A stretch of DNA of 64,000 nucleotides from Sphingomonas lycopersici (lineage in GTDB: Bacteria; Pseudomonadota; Alphaproteobacteria; Sphingomonadales; Sphingomonadaceae), in contig NZ_JANFAU010000001.1 of NCBI RefSeq assembly GCF_026130605.1, forward strand, positions 124,001 through 188,000, written 5' to 3'. Under the pieces are notes generated by a model. That model saw only the letters and a list, made by a program, of their open reading frames with translations. It was not told the origin of the DNA and ran no database searches. Positions within the stretch are counted from its first letter, which is position 1; every line of letters begins with the position of its first letter. The position numbers were made by a program, and so were the translations under genes. Below are positions 1 through 9,294 of the stretch, in pieces.

Positions 1-454
1 ACATCCCGTCCCAATCGGCATCCGCCGGGGCGTGATGCGGCAGCAGCTCCGCCGCCTTGCTGGTATCGCGGCGCAGCGTGCCGCCGAATGCGACGTTGAG
101 CTCCTGCAACCCGCGACAAATGCCGAACACCGGCTTTTGCAGCGCGAGGCAGGCATCGACCAGATCGCGCGTCATCGTATCGCGTGCGGCGTCGAACGGC
201 CCTTCCGCGTCGACCGCATCGGCCTGCCCGTAAAGCGCGGGCGCGACGTTCGAGGGGCTGCCGGTCAATAACAGCCCGTCGATGCGCGGCGCGACTTCCC
301 GCGCCGTCATCAGCGAGGGCAGCGAGGGAACGAGCAACGCCGCCGCATCCGCATAGGATATCGCCGCCGCTACATAGCGTTCCATCACCGCCTGCGCCCG
401 CTCCTCGCCGATCGTGCGCGTGCAACACACCACGCCGAGCACCGGTCGTTCCAT
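1..454 (-). CDS. puuD: Gamma-glutamyl-gamma-aminobutyrate hydrolase-like class I glutamine amidotransferase (PuuD type), 3' part missing
   Basis: I translated this from the minus strand. It starts at the ATG at 454 and runs off the left edge after about 151 residues, so only the N-terminal part is visible. The protein begins MERPVLGVVCC and carries GICRGLQEL, the nucleophile elbow of class I glutamine amidotransferases of the Peptidase_C26 group, with Cys as the nucleophile. The family includes PuuD, which releases GABA from gamma-glutamyl-GABA in the cytoplasmic putrescine pathway. A TGTGATCACT site lies 54 bases upstream, and the neighbours are polyamine and GABA genes, which supports the PuuD role over other C26 enzymes. 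A gamma-glutamylputrescine synthetase (PuuA) would be expected beyond the edge but cannot be seen. Confidence 0.8.
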   Translation of the reverse strand, partial: MERPVLGVVCCTRTIGEERAQAVMERYVAAAISYADAAALLVPSLPSLMTAREVAPRIDGLLLTGSPSNVAPALYGQADAVDAEGPFDAARDTMTRDLVDACLALQKPVFGICRGLQELNVAFGGTLRRDTSKAAELLPHHAPADADWDGM

Positions 455-507
455 TAAGCCTTTCTCCCGACGGGGCGCGGCGTCGCGCCCCTGTTACACG
501 ATCTAAC

Positions 508-517
508 TGTGATCACT
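508..517. promoter_or_regulatory. Operator copy 1 of the TGTGATCACA family (TGTGATCACT)
   Basis: The site matches nine of ten bases of the palindrome shared by six promoters in this locus. It lies 54 bases upstream of the puuD-like start, in the 89-base gap after the spermidine dehydrogenase-like gene, so the puuD-like gene appears to have its own controlled promoter. Confidence 0.6.
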
Positions 518-543
518 GTTTGAGTCAATGACCCGCACAATAC

Positions 544-2484
544 TCAACCCAGCAGCTCCGAGACCGCGCGGTGCGCCTGATCCATCGCCACGTCGGTATA
601 GGCGCCGCCGCCCGAATCCGCATTGGCGATTGTGATCGCACCGAAGCGCGCGCGCGCCGCCTTGAGTGGAAGCCCTTCGTCAGGGTCGACCAGCGAATTA
701 TATTCGGGCGCATAGCCGTGCGGCCAGCGATTGACCGTGATCCCGACGATATCGCGCGCCGGATCGAACCCGCTTCCGGCCATCGCCCTCGCCATCTGGC
801 TGCGGATGTTGCGCTCGAAGGTTTCGAGCGGGGTGGTGAGCAGATCCATCCGCCCCACCTGATGCTGCTGGCGTTCGGGGAGGCCCGGTTTCGCCGGAGT
901 GCGCGTCATATGGACGAGGATCGGCTCGTCGGGCGAACGCGGGGTCTGATAGCGCCCGATATGCTGCGCCTGCATCAGGCCGAAATCGGTATGATAGCCG
1001 CCCGGACACGAGACATTGGCGACGCCCAATTTGGCGAAAGCCTGCCAGTTGCGCAGCGCGACGGTGGTATAGACCAGCGGCGTCTTGATCAGATAATGCA
1101 GCGCCGCCTTCTGCGCCTCGGGCAGCTCGGGGCAGATATAGGGGATCATCATGTTCCACGACGCCAGCACGACATGCTTGGCGCGCACGCGATAGGTCTT
1201 GCCGAACCGCCGATAGATGACCGCCGCCCCGGTCCGGCCATTGGGGCTGGTGTTGGCCGCATTGACGACGATGCTGGAAAGCCGGATCCGCACCGCATTG
1301 CCCGGCCGATCGAGCTGGCCATAATCCGCGCGCGCGGTAACGATGCCTTCCGCGCTATCCGCCGGGATCGCCGCCGGGATCAGATGACGCACCAGCAGCC
1401 GCGCGATCGAGGCGTTGCCGTCGGGGAAATGGAATTCGTAGGAACCGCCGGTCGCCGCATAGCCGCCCGGCGTATAGCCCATCCGCGGGGTGGCGCCCGG
1501 CGCGAGCTTCAGCCCCTGGAACCCCGAAAGGCCGCTGCCCCAGCAATCGAGCGCCGATACCGCGTCGATCCCGCACCCCCAAAGCCCGTCGGTCTGGTGC
1601 TGGTAGAAAGCGATGACGCCCGGATCGGACTTCGCATGCTGCAACAGGAAATCGCGATAGCTGATGCGCGACAGGCGATCCTTCTTCTCGTCCGACGACA
1701 GCCCCGGCAGATAATCGGTATCGCCCGTCTCGATATCGAGGATGTCGCGGCGGACCGCCGCCGACAGCGGCGCCTCGGCGAGAAACGCCGCATAACCCTC
1801 GCGCGATTTCGGCCCGCGACGACCGCCGGGGCTGCGCACGAGCCTGTCCTCGCCGAAGGTCTCCTTGTCGAAGAATACCCCCGCGCCGAGCCCGAGCCCG
1901 CTATACAGATCGTGATCGTCGGACGCCTTGGCCAGCTCTTCGGGGCGTATCCCGAGCGTCTTCATGACCCCGTCCGCCACCGCGCTATAGGGCGTCGGGC
2001 TTTCGATCCCCATCGTGCCGCCGTTCATGATCAGCTGGCGGCCGCCGACGGCGAATTCGTTGCGCTTGGCGTGCCCGCCGAAATCGTCGTGATTGTCGAG
2101 GATCAGGATGCGCGCGCCCTTGCCCGCGGCTTCGCGGTAGAAATGCGCGGCGGTGAGGCCGCTGATCCCCGCCCCGACCACGACGAGATCATAGACCTCG
2201 CCGGTATCGACCGGCTTGCTTCCCACCGCGTCCCCGTCGCGCAGCGCATGCGCATCCTCGAACGAACCGGGGTGGCTGCCGCGCATCCCGGTGAGCGCGG
2301 GCGGATAATAGCCGGGACGATCCTGCGCCGCGCGCTCCACCGCCGCGGCCTCGGCGAGTTGCGGCGCGAGCCCCACGGCAAGCGCGGCGATCGGCATGCC
2401 TTGCAGGAAATCGCGTCGCTCGATCCTGCGCCCCATGCCGAGATCGCGATCCTCGCCGCGATCCTTTGCGCGCTCGTCGCTCAT
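544..2484 (-). CDS. spdH: Tat-exported FAD-dependent amine oxidase, spermidine dehydrogenase-like (copy 1)
   Basis: This 646-residue flavoprotein opens with a twin-arginine signal (ERRDFLQG at about residues 22-29, then a hydrophobic stretch ending AEA near 46). An FAD dinucleotide fold follows (VVGAGISGL at about 102-110, then DNHDDFGGHAKRNEF at about 130-144). Near the C terminus is GITVNRWPHGYA, also present in the paralogue at 15619-17511. Length and motifs fit the SpdH group of Pseudomonas, which cleaves spermidine to 1,3-diaminopropane and 4-aminobutanal. That assignment comes from recall of the family and is not proof of substrate. No CXXCH haem motif is present, so electrons probably leave to a separate carrier. 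A TTG 12 bases further upstream is possible, but the ATG at 2484 has GGAGAG at proper spacing. Confidence 0.7.
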   Translation of the reverse strand: MSDERAKDRGEDRDLGMGRRIERRDFLQGMPIAALAVGLAPQLAEAAAVERAAQDRPGYYPPALTGMRGSHPGSFEDAHALRDGDAVGSKPVDTGEVYDLVVVGAGISGLTAAHFYREAAGKGARILILDNHDDFGGHAKRNEFAVGGRQLIMNGGTMGIESPTPYSAVADGVMKTLGIRPEELAKASDDHDLYSGLGLGAGVFFDKETFGEDRLVRSPGGRRGPKSREGYAAFLAEAPLSAAVRRDILDIETGDTDYLPGLSSDEKKDRLSRISYRDFLLQHAKSDPGVIAFYQHQTDGLWGCGIDAVSALDCWGSGLSGFQGLKLAPGATPRMGYTPGGYAATGGSYEFHFPDGNASIARLLVRHLIPAAIPADSAEGIVTARADYGQLDRPGNAVRIRLSSIVVNAANTSPNGRTGAAVIYRRFGKTYRVRAKHVVLASWNMMIPYICPELPEAQKAALHYLIKTPLVYTTVALRNWQAFAKLGVANVSCPGGYHTDFGLMQAQHIGRYQTPRSPDEPILVHMTRTPAKPGLPERQQHQVGRMDLLTTPLETFERNIRSQMARAMAGSGFDPARDIVGITVNRWPHGYAPEYNSLVDPDEGLPLKAARARFGAITIANADSGGGAYTDVAMDQAHRAVSELLG

Positions 2485-2500
2485 ACGGCTCTCCAAAATC

Positions 2501-2510
2501 TGTGATCACA
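2501..2510. promoter_or_regulatory. Operator copy 2, perfect TGTGATCACA
   Basis: This perfect 10-base palindrome lies 16 bases upstream of the first spermidine dehydrogenase-like start. On the minus strand a TTGACA (2549-2544) is followed 17 bases later by AAGGAT (2526-2521). That puts the palindrome just downstream of the predicted transcription start, a position that would suit repression. Confidence 0.65.
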
Positions 2511-2571
2511 TTGGTCGGACATCCTTTGGCAAGGGTCCGCTATTGTCAAGCAAGCGGGCGTCCGCACCGGC

Positions 2572-3684
2572 CTATGCCGCCAGCGCGTCCGGCCGCTTCC
2601 ACGGCAGGTTGAGGCTGGCGCCGACCGCCTGGTTGAAGACGGTCCCGCGATGCAGGTTGAGCCCGGCGGCGAGCCCCGGATTGCGCCGGATTGCCTCCAC
2701 CCCGCCGTCGGCGAGCGCGAGCCCGTAAGGCAGCGTCGCGTTGTTGAGCGCGAAGCTCGACGTCAGCGGCACCGCGCCGGGCATGTTGGCCACGCAATAA
2801 TGCACGATATTATCGACGACATAGGTGGGATCGGCGTGCGTCGTCGCGTGCGAGGTCTCGAAACAGCCACCCTGATCGATCGCGACGTCGACCACCACCG
2901 CCCCCGGCTTCATCAGCGACAGCATCGCGCGGGTGACGAGCCGCGGCGCGCTGGCGCCCGCGATCAGCACCGCGCCGATCACTGCATCGGCGTCTGCGAT
3001 CTCCGATTCCACCGCGTCGATCGTCGAGACGCGGGTGCGCACCCGCCCGCCGAACAATTCGTCGAGTTCGCGCAGCCGGGGAATGAACCGGTCGATCACC
3101 GTCACCTCGGCGCCGAGCCCGACCGCCATCCGCGCGGCATGCGTGCCGACGACGCCGCCGCCCAGCACCACGACGCGCGCCGGCCGCACCCCCGGCACCC
3201 CGCCGAGCAACAGCCCGCGCCCGCCCGAATGCCGCTTGAGCGCATCGCCCGCCGCCTCGATCGACAGCCGCCCGGCGACCTCGCTCATCGGCGCCAGCAG
3301 CGGCAGCGCGCCGCGATCGTCGGTGACCGTTTCATAAGCGACCGCGGTAACCCCCGATTCGAGCAGACCGTTGGCCTGATCGGGATCGGGCGCGAGGTGG
3401 AGATAGGTGAACAATATCTGCCCTTCGCGCAGCTGCGACCATTCGGCCGCCTGCGGCTCCTTCACCTTGACGATCATCTCGGCGGTGGCGAAGATCTCCG
3501 CCGCGCTATCGACGATGCGCGCGCCGGCGCGCTGGTATTCGGCATCGGACGCGCCGATCCCGGTTCCCGCGCCCTTCTCGATCATCACATCATGGCCGTG
3601 CGCGACATATTCGCGCACCGCGAACGGGGTCAGGCCGACGCGATATTCGTGGGTCTTGATTTCCTTGGGCACACCGATGCGCAT
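2572..3684 (-). CDS. ald: Alanine dehydrogenase
   Basis: This is a 370-residue NAD-dependent alanine dehydrogenase, the usual family length. It begins MRIGVPKEIKTHEYRVGLTP. The substrate-binding Lys75 (in VKVKEP) and catalytic His96 (in TYLHLA) fall at the canonical positions, and the NAD fold appears as VVVLGGGVVGTHAA around residues 168-181. The ATG at 3684 is chosen because a longer frame upstream reads into the next gene and GGAGAGG precedes this ATG. It follows gabT-gabD by 38 bases and is probably co-transcribed with them. In this setting it would oxidise the alanine made by pyruvate-dependent transaminases back to pyruvate, releasing ammonium. That role is inferred from context. Confidence 0.93.
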   Translation of the reverse strand: MRIGVPKEIKTHEYRVGLTPFAVREYVAHGHDVMIEKGAGTGIGASDAEYQRAGARIVDSAAEIFATAEMIVKVKEPQAAEWSQLREGQILFTYLHLAPDPDQANGLLESGVTAVAYETVTDDRGALPLLAPMSEVAGRLSIEAAGDALKRHSGGRGLLLGGVPGVRPARVVVLGGGVVGTHAARMAVGLGAEVTVIDRFIPRLRELDELFGGRVRTRVSTIDAVESEIADADAVIGAVLIAGASAPRLVTRAMLSLMKPGAVVVDVAIDQGGCFETSHATTHADPTYVVDNIVHYCVANMPGAVPLTSSFALNNATLPYGLALADGGVEAIRRNPGLAAGLNLHRGTVFNQAVGASLNLPWKRPDALAA

Positions 3685-3722
3685 TGAACCCTCTCCTTGA
3701 ACGTTTTGATGCCGCGACGCGA

Positions 3723-5183
3723 TCAGGCCGGCGCGATCTCCTGGCAGAGCAATTTGATATCGAGGAATTCGGCGGTCCCGTAATGCGAGCCTTCGCGGCC
3801 GAGGCCCGATTCCTTCATCCCGCCGAACGGCGCGACCTCGGTCGAGATCAGCCCGGTGTTGATGCCGACCATGCCGTAATCGAGCGCCTCGCCCATCCGC
3901 CAGATCCGGCTGGCATCGCGGGTGTAGAAATAGGCGGCGAGGCCGGCCGAACCGCTGTTGGCATAATCGATCACCTGCGCCTCGCTGTCGAACGGGACGA
4001 GCGCGGCGAGCGGGCCGAACGTCTCCTCGCGGCACAGCAGCGCGTCAGGCGAAACGTCGGCCATCACCGTCGGCGCGTAGAAATTCCCGCGATCGCCGAT
4101 GCGCGCCCCGCCGGTCAGCACCCGCCCGCCGCCGGCACGCGCATCCGCGACATGCCGCTCGACCTTTTCGACCGCCGCCCGGTTGATCAACGGCCCCGCA
4201 TCGGTCGCGCCGCCCAGCCCCGCGCCGGTGCGCAGCAACGCGACCCGCTCGGCCAGCGCATGCGCGACATCGTCATAGATATCGCGGTGGACGTAGATCC
4301 GATTGGCGCAGACGCAGGTCTGCCCGGTGTTACGGAACTTGGCCGCCATCGCCCCCTCGATCGCATTGTCGAGATCGGCGTCGGGAAAGATGATCAGCGG
4401 CGCGTTGCCGCCGAGTTCGAGCGAGACGCGCTTGACCGTTCCCGCGCATCGCGCCGCGAGCATCTTGCCCACCGGGGTCGATCCGGTGAAGGTGAATTTG
4501 CGCACGCGCGGATCGCCGGTCAGCACCTCGCCGATCGCCGGCGCGTCGCCCGCGACGATGTTGAACACCCCGGCCGGGATGCCCGCTTCGTCCGCCAGCA
4601 CGGCGAGCGCAAAGGCGGTGAGCGGGGTCAGTTCGGACGGCTTGAGCACGACGGTGCATCCCACCGCCAGCGCCGGCGCGACCTTGCGGGTGATCATCGC
4701 CGCGGGGAAATTCCACGGGGTGATCGCGCCGACGATGCCGACCGGCTGCTTGACGACCACCAGCCGCCGCGTCGCGGTCGGCCCGGGAATGACATCGCCG
4801 TTGGCGCGCTTGGCCTCCTCGGCGAACCATTCGACGAACGACGCGGCATAAGCGATCTCGCCTTTCGCCTCCGCTAGCGGCTTGCCCTGTTCCGCGGTCA
4901 GCAGCCGCGCGAGATCGTCGCCATGCGCGAGGATCAGATCGTGCCAGCGCCTGAGGATCACCGACCGCGCCTTGGCCGGCAGGGCGCGCCACGCCGGGAG
5001 CGCCCTTTCCGCGGCATCGACCGCGCGGAGCGCCTCGGCGCGGCCGAGCCGGGCGACCGATGCGATGACGCTGTCGTCGGCGGGGTTGGTCACGTCGAAC
5101 CGGTCGTCGCGATCGATCCATTGGCCGTCGATATAGCCGGCGCCGCGCAGCAGATCGCGGCGGCCGAGCAGATCGGCGATCAT
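3723..5183 (-). CDS. gabD: NAD(P)-dependent succinate-semialdehyde dehydrogenase
   Basis: This 486-residue aldehyde dehydrogenase has all the key residues in place: Asn158 in TPWNFP, Glu256 in VSLELGGN and the catalytic Cys290 in GQTC. The overall sequence is of GabD type, which oxidises succinic semialdehyde to succinate as the last step of GABA breakdown. The ATG overlaps the gabT stop codon in an ATGA, so the two genes are translationally coupled. No separate aminobutyraldehyde dehydrogenase is seen nearby, so this enzyme might also accept 4-aminobutanal. That is only an inference. Confidence 0.92.
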   Translation of the reverse strand: MIADLLGRRDLLRGAGYIDGQWIDRDDRFDVTNPADDSVIASVARLGRAEALRAVDAAERALPAWRALPAKARSVILRRWHDLILAHGDDLARLLTAEQGKPLAEAKGEIAYAASFVEWFAEEAKRANGDVIPGPTATRRLVVVKQPVGIVGAITPWNFPAAMITRKVAPALAVGCTVVLKPSELTPLTAFALAVLADEAGIPAGVFNIVAGDAPAIGEVLTGDPRVRKFTFTGSTPVGKMLAARCAGTVKRVSLELGGNAPLIIFPDADLDNAIEGAMAAKFRNTGQTCVCANRIYVHRDIYDDVAHALAERVALLRTGAGLGGATDAGPLINRAAVEKVERHVADARAGGGRVLTGGARIGDRGNFYAPTVMADVSPDALLCREETFGPLAALVPFDSEAQVIDYANSGSAGLAAYFYTRDASRIWRMGEALDYGMVGINTGLISTEVAPFGGMKESGLGREGSHYGTAEFLDIKLLCQEIAPA

Positions 5184-6439
5184 CCCCTGGTCTCCGCCAG
5201 CGCTTCACCCAGGATCGCCAGCCCTTCGTCGAGCACGGCGTCGCTCACCGTCAGTGGCACGAGGATGCGGATCGTGCGCCCCTCGACGCCGCAGCTCAGC
5301 AGGATCAGCCCGCGCGACAGCGCCGCACCGCACAGCGCCTTGGTCGTCGCGGCGTCGGGAAGATCGAACGCGATCATCGCGCCAAGGCGACGGATGCCGG
5401 TGATCGGCGGCGTATCGTTGCGCGCCGCCAGTTGCTCGAGATGACGTTGGGCGATCGCGCCGATCGCCTCGGCACGATCGAGCAGCCGCTCCTCCGCGAT
5501 CACGTCGAGCACCGCATGCCCCGCCGCGCAGGCGATCGGCGAGCCGGCATAGGTGCCGCCGAGCCCGCCGGGCTCGACGCTGTCCATGATAGCGGCGCGC
5601 CCGATCACCCCGGAGAGCGGGAAGCCGCCGCCCATCGATTTGGCCACCGCCATCAGATCGGGCTCGACCCCATAATGTTCGATCGCGAACATCCGCGCGG
5701 TGCGCGCGAACCCGGTCTGCACCTCGTCGGCGATCAGCAGGATGCCGTGCCGGTCGCAGATCGCGCGCAATTGCCGGACGAAGTCGACCGGCGCGATGCG
5801 GAACCCGCCCTCGCCCTGCACCGGCTCGATGATGATCGCGGCGACATCGTGCGGCGCGATATCCGCCGCGAACAGATCATCGAGCGCGGCAAGGCTCGCC
5901 TCGCTCGATATCCCCGCCTCGGCATCGGGGAACGGCGCGTGGAACACCCCCGGCGGCATCACGCCGAATTGCTGCTTGTACGGCGCGACCTTGCCGGTCA
6001 GCGCGGAGGCGAAGAGCGTACGGCCGTGGAACCCGCCGCGAAACGCGATCACGCCGCTGCGCCGGGTCGCGGCGCGCGCGATCTTGACCGCATTCTCGGT
6101 CGCCTCGGCCCCGGTCGAGAAGAAGATCGTCTTGGCCGCGCCCGACATCGGCGCGAGCGCGTTGAGCCGCTCAGCGAGCGCGACATAAGGCTCATAGGCG
6201 ACGACCTGGAACGCGGTGTGCGAATAGAGATCGAGCTGGTCGGCCACCGCCGCGACGATCTTCGGGTGGCGATGCCCGACGTTGAGCACCGCGATGCCGC
6301 CGACGAAATCGATGAAGCGACGCCCCTCGACATCCCACAATTCGGCATTGGCGGCTTTGCCCGCGAAAACCGGGGTCGCGGTCGCGACCCCGCGCGGCAC
6401 GGCCGCTTCGCGGCGCTTGAGAAGATCGGCGTTGGTCAC
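5180..6439 (-). CDS. gabT: 4-aminobutyrate aminotransferase
   Basis: This is a 419-residue class III PLP aminotransferase. The PLP lysine is Lys267 in AVAKSMGGGFP, and Asp238 in IADEVQTG contacts the pyridine nitrogen, matching GabT spacing. The enzyme moves the amino group of GABA to an oxo-acid, giving succinic semialdehyde for the coupled gabD. The start codon is GTG, with GGAGGG four bases before it. The gene heads a minus-strand operon gabT-gabD-ald, and a perfect TGTGATCACA lies 82 bases upstream. Confidence 0.92.
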   Translation of the reverse strand: MTNADLLKRREAAVPRGVATATPVFAGKAANAELWDVEGRRFIDFVGGIAVLNVGHRHPKIVAAVADQLDLYSHTAFQVVAYEPYVALAERLNALAPMSGAAKTIFFSTGAEATENAVKIARAATRRSGVIAFRGGFHGRTLFASALTGKVAPYKQQFGVMPPGVFHAPFPDAEAGISSEASLAALDDLFAADIAPHDVAAIIIEPVQGEGGFRIAPVDFVRQLRAICDRHGILLIADEVQTGFARTARMFAIEHYGVEPDLMAVAKSMGGGFPLSGVIGRAAIMDSVEPGGLGGTYAGSPIACAAGHAVLDVIAEERLLDRAEAIGAIAQRHLEQLAARNDTPPITGIRRLGAMIAFDLPDAATTKALCGAALSRGLILLSCGVEGRTIRILVPLTVSDAVLDEGLAILGEALAETRG

Positions 6440-6521
6440 TGGCCCTCCGGTCGGATGCTCGCGATGCCGCGTGACGCGGCCGGTGATCCGGCCGGGTTCG
6501 GCATCGGTTGTCAGCGCATAC

Positions 6522-6531
6522 TGTGATCACA
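6522..6531. promoter_or_regulatory. Operator copy 3, perfect TGTGATCACA (gabT side)
   Basis: On the minus strand the palindrome lies between a TTGATT (6544-6539) and a TATGCG (6520-6515) spaced 18 bases apart, that is, between a weak -35 and -10 pair for gabT. Occupation of this position would block polymerase. Confidence 0.65.
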
Positions 6532-6708
6532 TAATGCAAATCAAGCGTGAAGTGAGCGAGCTTTTCGGGCACCGACGCCTCGTCAGACCCTCGCGACCCC
6601 GCCCGCCACCCCCGATGACTTCGCGCATATCTGCCGACAAAATCGCAGAAAAGCGCAGGTTTCGATCGAGTCGGGCCACCTCGCCACAACGCCCCTTTTC
6701 GGGCAGTT

Positions 6709-6718
6709 TGTGATCACA
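6709..6718. promoter_or_regulatory. Operator copy 4, perfect TGTGATCACA (receptor side, distal)
   Basis: The symmetry extends to TTGTGATCACAA (6708-6719). It is the first of two sites whose starts are 17 bases apart, upstream of the TonB receptor gene, and it overlaps the probable -35 element. Confidence 0.65.
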
Positions 6719-6725
6719 ATTGACT

Positions 6726-6735
6726 TGTGATCACA
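6726..6735. promoter_or_regulatory. Operator copy 5, perfect TGTGATCACA (receptor side, proximal)
   Basis: A TTGACT at 6720-6725 could be the -35 element, with CATTAT at 6745-6750 as a loosely spaced -10. This palindrome fills the space between them. The tandem arrangement, seen only here, predicts the tightest control for the receptor operon. Confidence 0.65.
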
Positions 6736-6847
6736 ATTATGTGTCATTATCGTTCGTGCGACCGCCGATTCTTGATGGGGAAGTTGCGTACGCCGGTCGA
6801 ACAATCGCCGAGCTCAACGAAAAACAGCGATCCGAAGGGGGACTAAC

Positions 6848-9262
6848 ATGCGCCTGGACAAGTGGATTCTTCTGGCAACCGCGGCCTTGCCGCTGCCGAG
6901 CGTCGCACAGACCGTCGCATCGCCCGACACGACCGATGACAGCGCGCAAAGCGCCCCGCCCGCGCAAACCGCCGCCAGCGACAGAAATCCGGGCGAGATC
7001 GTCGTCACCGCGACGCGCCAGGCGCAGTTCATCTCCAAGGTGCCGATCAGCATCAGCGCCTTCTCCCAGCAGAGCATGGACTCGAAAGGGATGAAGAGCT
7101 TCAACGAAGTCGCGCGCTTCACGCCCGGCGTCCGCTTCAATTCCGACGGCAACCAGATCAGTATTCGCGGCATTTCGTCTGGCGCGGGATCGGGGACCAC
7201 CGGTATCTATATCGACGATACGCCGATCCAGATGCGTAATCTCGGCTTCAGCGCAGACAATTCCGCGCCGGCGATCTTCGATCTCGATCGCGTCGAAGTA
7301 TTGCGCGGGCCGCAGGGCACGTTGTTCGGCGCGGGGTCGGAGGGCGGCACCGTACGCTACATCACCCCGCAACCGAGCCTCACCACCTTCGGCACCTATG
7401 ACCGCGCCGAGATTTCGGCGACGCAGGGCGGCGGCGTAAGCTATGAGATCGGCTCCGCGATCGGCACACCGATCATCACCGACAAGCTCGGCGTGCGGCT
7501 GAGCGCGTGGCATCGCCGCGACGGCGGCTATATCGATCATGTCGATTACAAGACCAACCAGATCGACAATAAGAACATCAATTACGGCGATGTCACCGTG
7601 CTGCGCGGCGCGCTGGCATGGCAGCCGACCGAGGGCTTGCTGATCACCCCGTCGATCCTGTGGCAGCAACGCACGACGCACATGACCGACAGTTTCTTTC
7701 CGGCGATCTCCAATATCGCCAACGGCGATTTCAGGAGCGGCTCGCCGGAATATCGCGGATCGAAGGACAGATATATTCTTCCGACGCTCAATATCCGGTA
7801 CGATACCGACAGTATATCGTTCATCTCGAACACGTCTTATTTCAGCCGAACCAACTATACCGGGTATGACGGAACACTCTACAACCTGTCTTATTATCAG
7901 GATTGCTACGAGAGCGGCTGCGGCTTTCAGGACGGCGGCGTTCCCGGACAGGCCTTTTTCCCGTTCCTGACCCCGACCGGAGTCAATCCGGCGCTGCCGC
8001 GCTATCTCAGCCCGTCGAAGGTGACCAACACCCAGAAGATCTGGACCCAGGAAATCCGTCTGCAGTCGGCCAACCCCGACGCACGCTTCAAATGGGTCAT
8101 CGGCGCTTTCTACCAGCATTCGGTGCAGCGGAGCATCGAGGAACTCGTCGATCCGCAGGGCAACGATTTCTTCAACGCAGTGTTCGGGCAGAGCCTCGAG
8201 GATTTCTTCGGCTATCCGCTCTACGGACAAGACAGCTATATCACCAGCACCAAGGGCACCGACAGCCAGATCGCCGGTTTCCTCGACATGACCTATGAGT
8301 TGCTTGCGGGAGTGAAGATCAGCGGCGGCGTTCGCGTCGCGCATACCAAATTCTCGTTCGTGAACTTCTCGGATGGCTCGCAGAACGGCGCGCGCACCAC
8401 CGGCGCCGGCGAGGCATCGGAAACCCCGGTCACCCCGAAGGTCGGGGTCAACTGGCAGGTCGACAACAACAACCTGCTCTACGCGACCTGGGCCAAGGGC
8501 TTCCGCCCGGGCGGCGCCAATGCGCCGGTTCCGTTCAACGCCTGCGCCCCCGATCTCAAGCAGCTTGGGCTCACCTCCTCGCCCGACAGCTATAAGTCGG
8601 ATACCGTCAGCAGCTTCGAAATCGGCAGCAAGAACAAGCTGTTCGACAATAAGCTCCAGATCGCCGTGTCCGCCTATACGATCAAGTGGAAGGGCATCCA
8701 GCAGAGCGTCAATCTCAATTCGTGCGGCATCCAGTTCACCGGCAATCTTGGCCAGGCGCGCAGCCGCGGCTTCGATCTGCAATTGACCGTCATGCCGATA
8801 CACGGCCTCTCGATCGATGCGTCGGTGGGTTATACCGATGCCGTCTACACCCAGACGCTGGCGTTCGGATCGAGCAGCCCGGTGGTCTCGGCCGGCGATG
8901 CGATCGGCGGCCCGCCGTGGACCTTCTCGCTCGGCGGGCAATATGATTTCCCGGTCGGCGAGACCGATTTCTATATCCGCGGCGACGTTTCCTACCAGAA
9001 CGAGCTCCGCCGGATGACGCAGAGCCGCGATCCGCGCAATCAGTCCTACGATCCGCTGGCGCTGGCCGATAGCGCGCGGACCCAGGTCACGATGCGGATG
9101 GGCGCGGTCATCGGCGGCCTCAACGTCTCGATCTTCGCGGACAATCTGCTGAACGCGACCCCGCGGATCGGCTACAGCCACCAGAACAGGGATTCGCTGC
9201 TCTTCACGCAGGAGACGCTGCGCCCGCGGACGATCGGGCTGACGATCGCCTATCGCCAATGA
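6848..9262 (+). CDS. TonB-dependent outer-membrane receptor
   Basis: This 804-residue receptor has a Sec signal (MRLDKWILL to SVAQ, about 1-21), a Pro/Ala-rich linker and a TonB box EIVVTA at about 50-55. A plug domain follows, with the typical LRGPQGTLFG near residue 155, and then a beta-barrel that ends GLTIAYRQ rather than in the usual terminal Phe. Such receptors import scarce or large substrates using proton-motive force. The substrate is not readable from sequence. Its tandem TGTGATCACA sites place it with the polyamine/GABA genes, so a polyamine or a polyamine conjugate is the best guess. AAGGGGG precedes the ATG. The next gene overlaps or nearly abuts the stop codon. Confidence 0.92.
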   Translation: MRLDKWILLATAALPLPSVAQTVASPDTTDDSAQSAPPAQTAASDRNPGEIVVTATRQAQFISKVPISISAFSQQSMDSKGMKSFNEVARFTPGVRFNSDGNQISIRGISSGAGSGTTGIYIDDTPIQMRNLGFSADNSAPAIFDLDRVEVLRGPQGTLFGAGSEGGTVRYITPQPSLTTFGTYDRAEISATQGGGVSYEIGSAIGTPIITDKLGVRLSAWHRRDGGYIDHVDYKTNQIDNKNINYGDVTVLRGALAWQPTEGLLITPSILWQQRTTHMTDSFFPAISNIANGDFRSGSPEYRGSKDRYILPTLNIRYDTDSISFISNTSYFSRTNYTGYDGTLYNLSYYQDCYESGCGFQDGGVPGQAFFPFLTPTGVNPALPRYLSPSKVTNTQKIWTQEIRLQSANPDARFKWVIGAFYQHSVQRSIEELVDPQGNDFFNAVFGQSLEDFFGYPLYGQDSYITSTKGTDSQIAGFLDMTYELLAGVKISGGVRVAHTKFSFVNFSDGSQNGARTTGAGEASETPVTPKVGVNWQVDNNNLLYATWAKGFRPGGANAPVPFNACAPDLKQLGLTSSPDSYKSDTVSSFEIGSKNKLFDNKLQIAVSAYTIKWKGIQQSVNLNSCGIQFTGNLGQARSRGFDLQLTVMPIHGLSIDASVGYTDAVYTQTLAFGSSSPVVSAGDAIGGPPWTFSLGGQYDFPVGETDFYIRGDVSYQNELRRMTQSRDPRNQSYDPLALADSARTQVTMRMGAVIGGLNVSIFADNLLNATPRIGYSHQNRDSLLFTQETLRPRTIGLTIAYRQ

Positions 9263-9294
9263 TCATCGCTCCATTCCCGAAGGAAATCGCCGTC

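Larger units (their letters stand above)
6440..6847. other. Divergent control region between the gabT operon and the TonB receptor operon
   Basis: This 408-base stretch holds no gene that I can support. It contains three perfect TGTGATCACA sites: one on the gabT side and a pair on the receptor side. The two promoters are about 180 bases apart, which suggests that each side is controlled separately by the same regulator. Confidence 0.6.

Noticed and set aside
571-2505. Long plus-strand frame opposite spdH copy 1
   Set aside because: Shadow of high third-position GC. The translation has low complexity and no recognisable fold, while the opposite strand encodes an intact flavoprotein.
6737-9259. 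Long minus-strand frame opposite the first TonB receptor
   Set aside because: Same GC-shadow effect. The receptor on the plus strand has signal, TonB box, plug and barrel.
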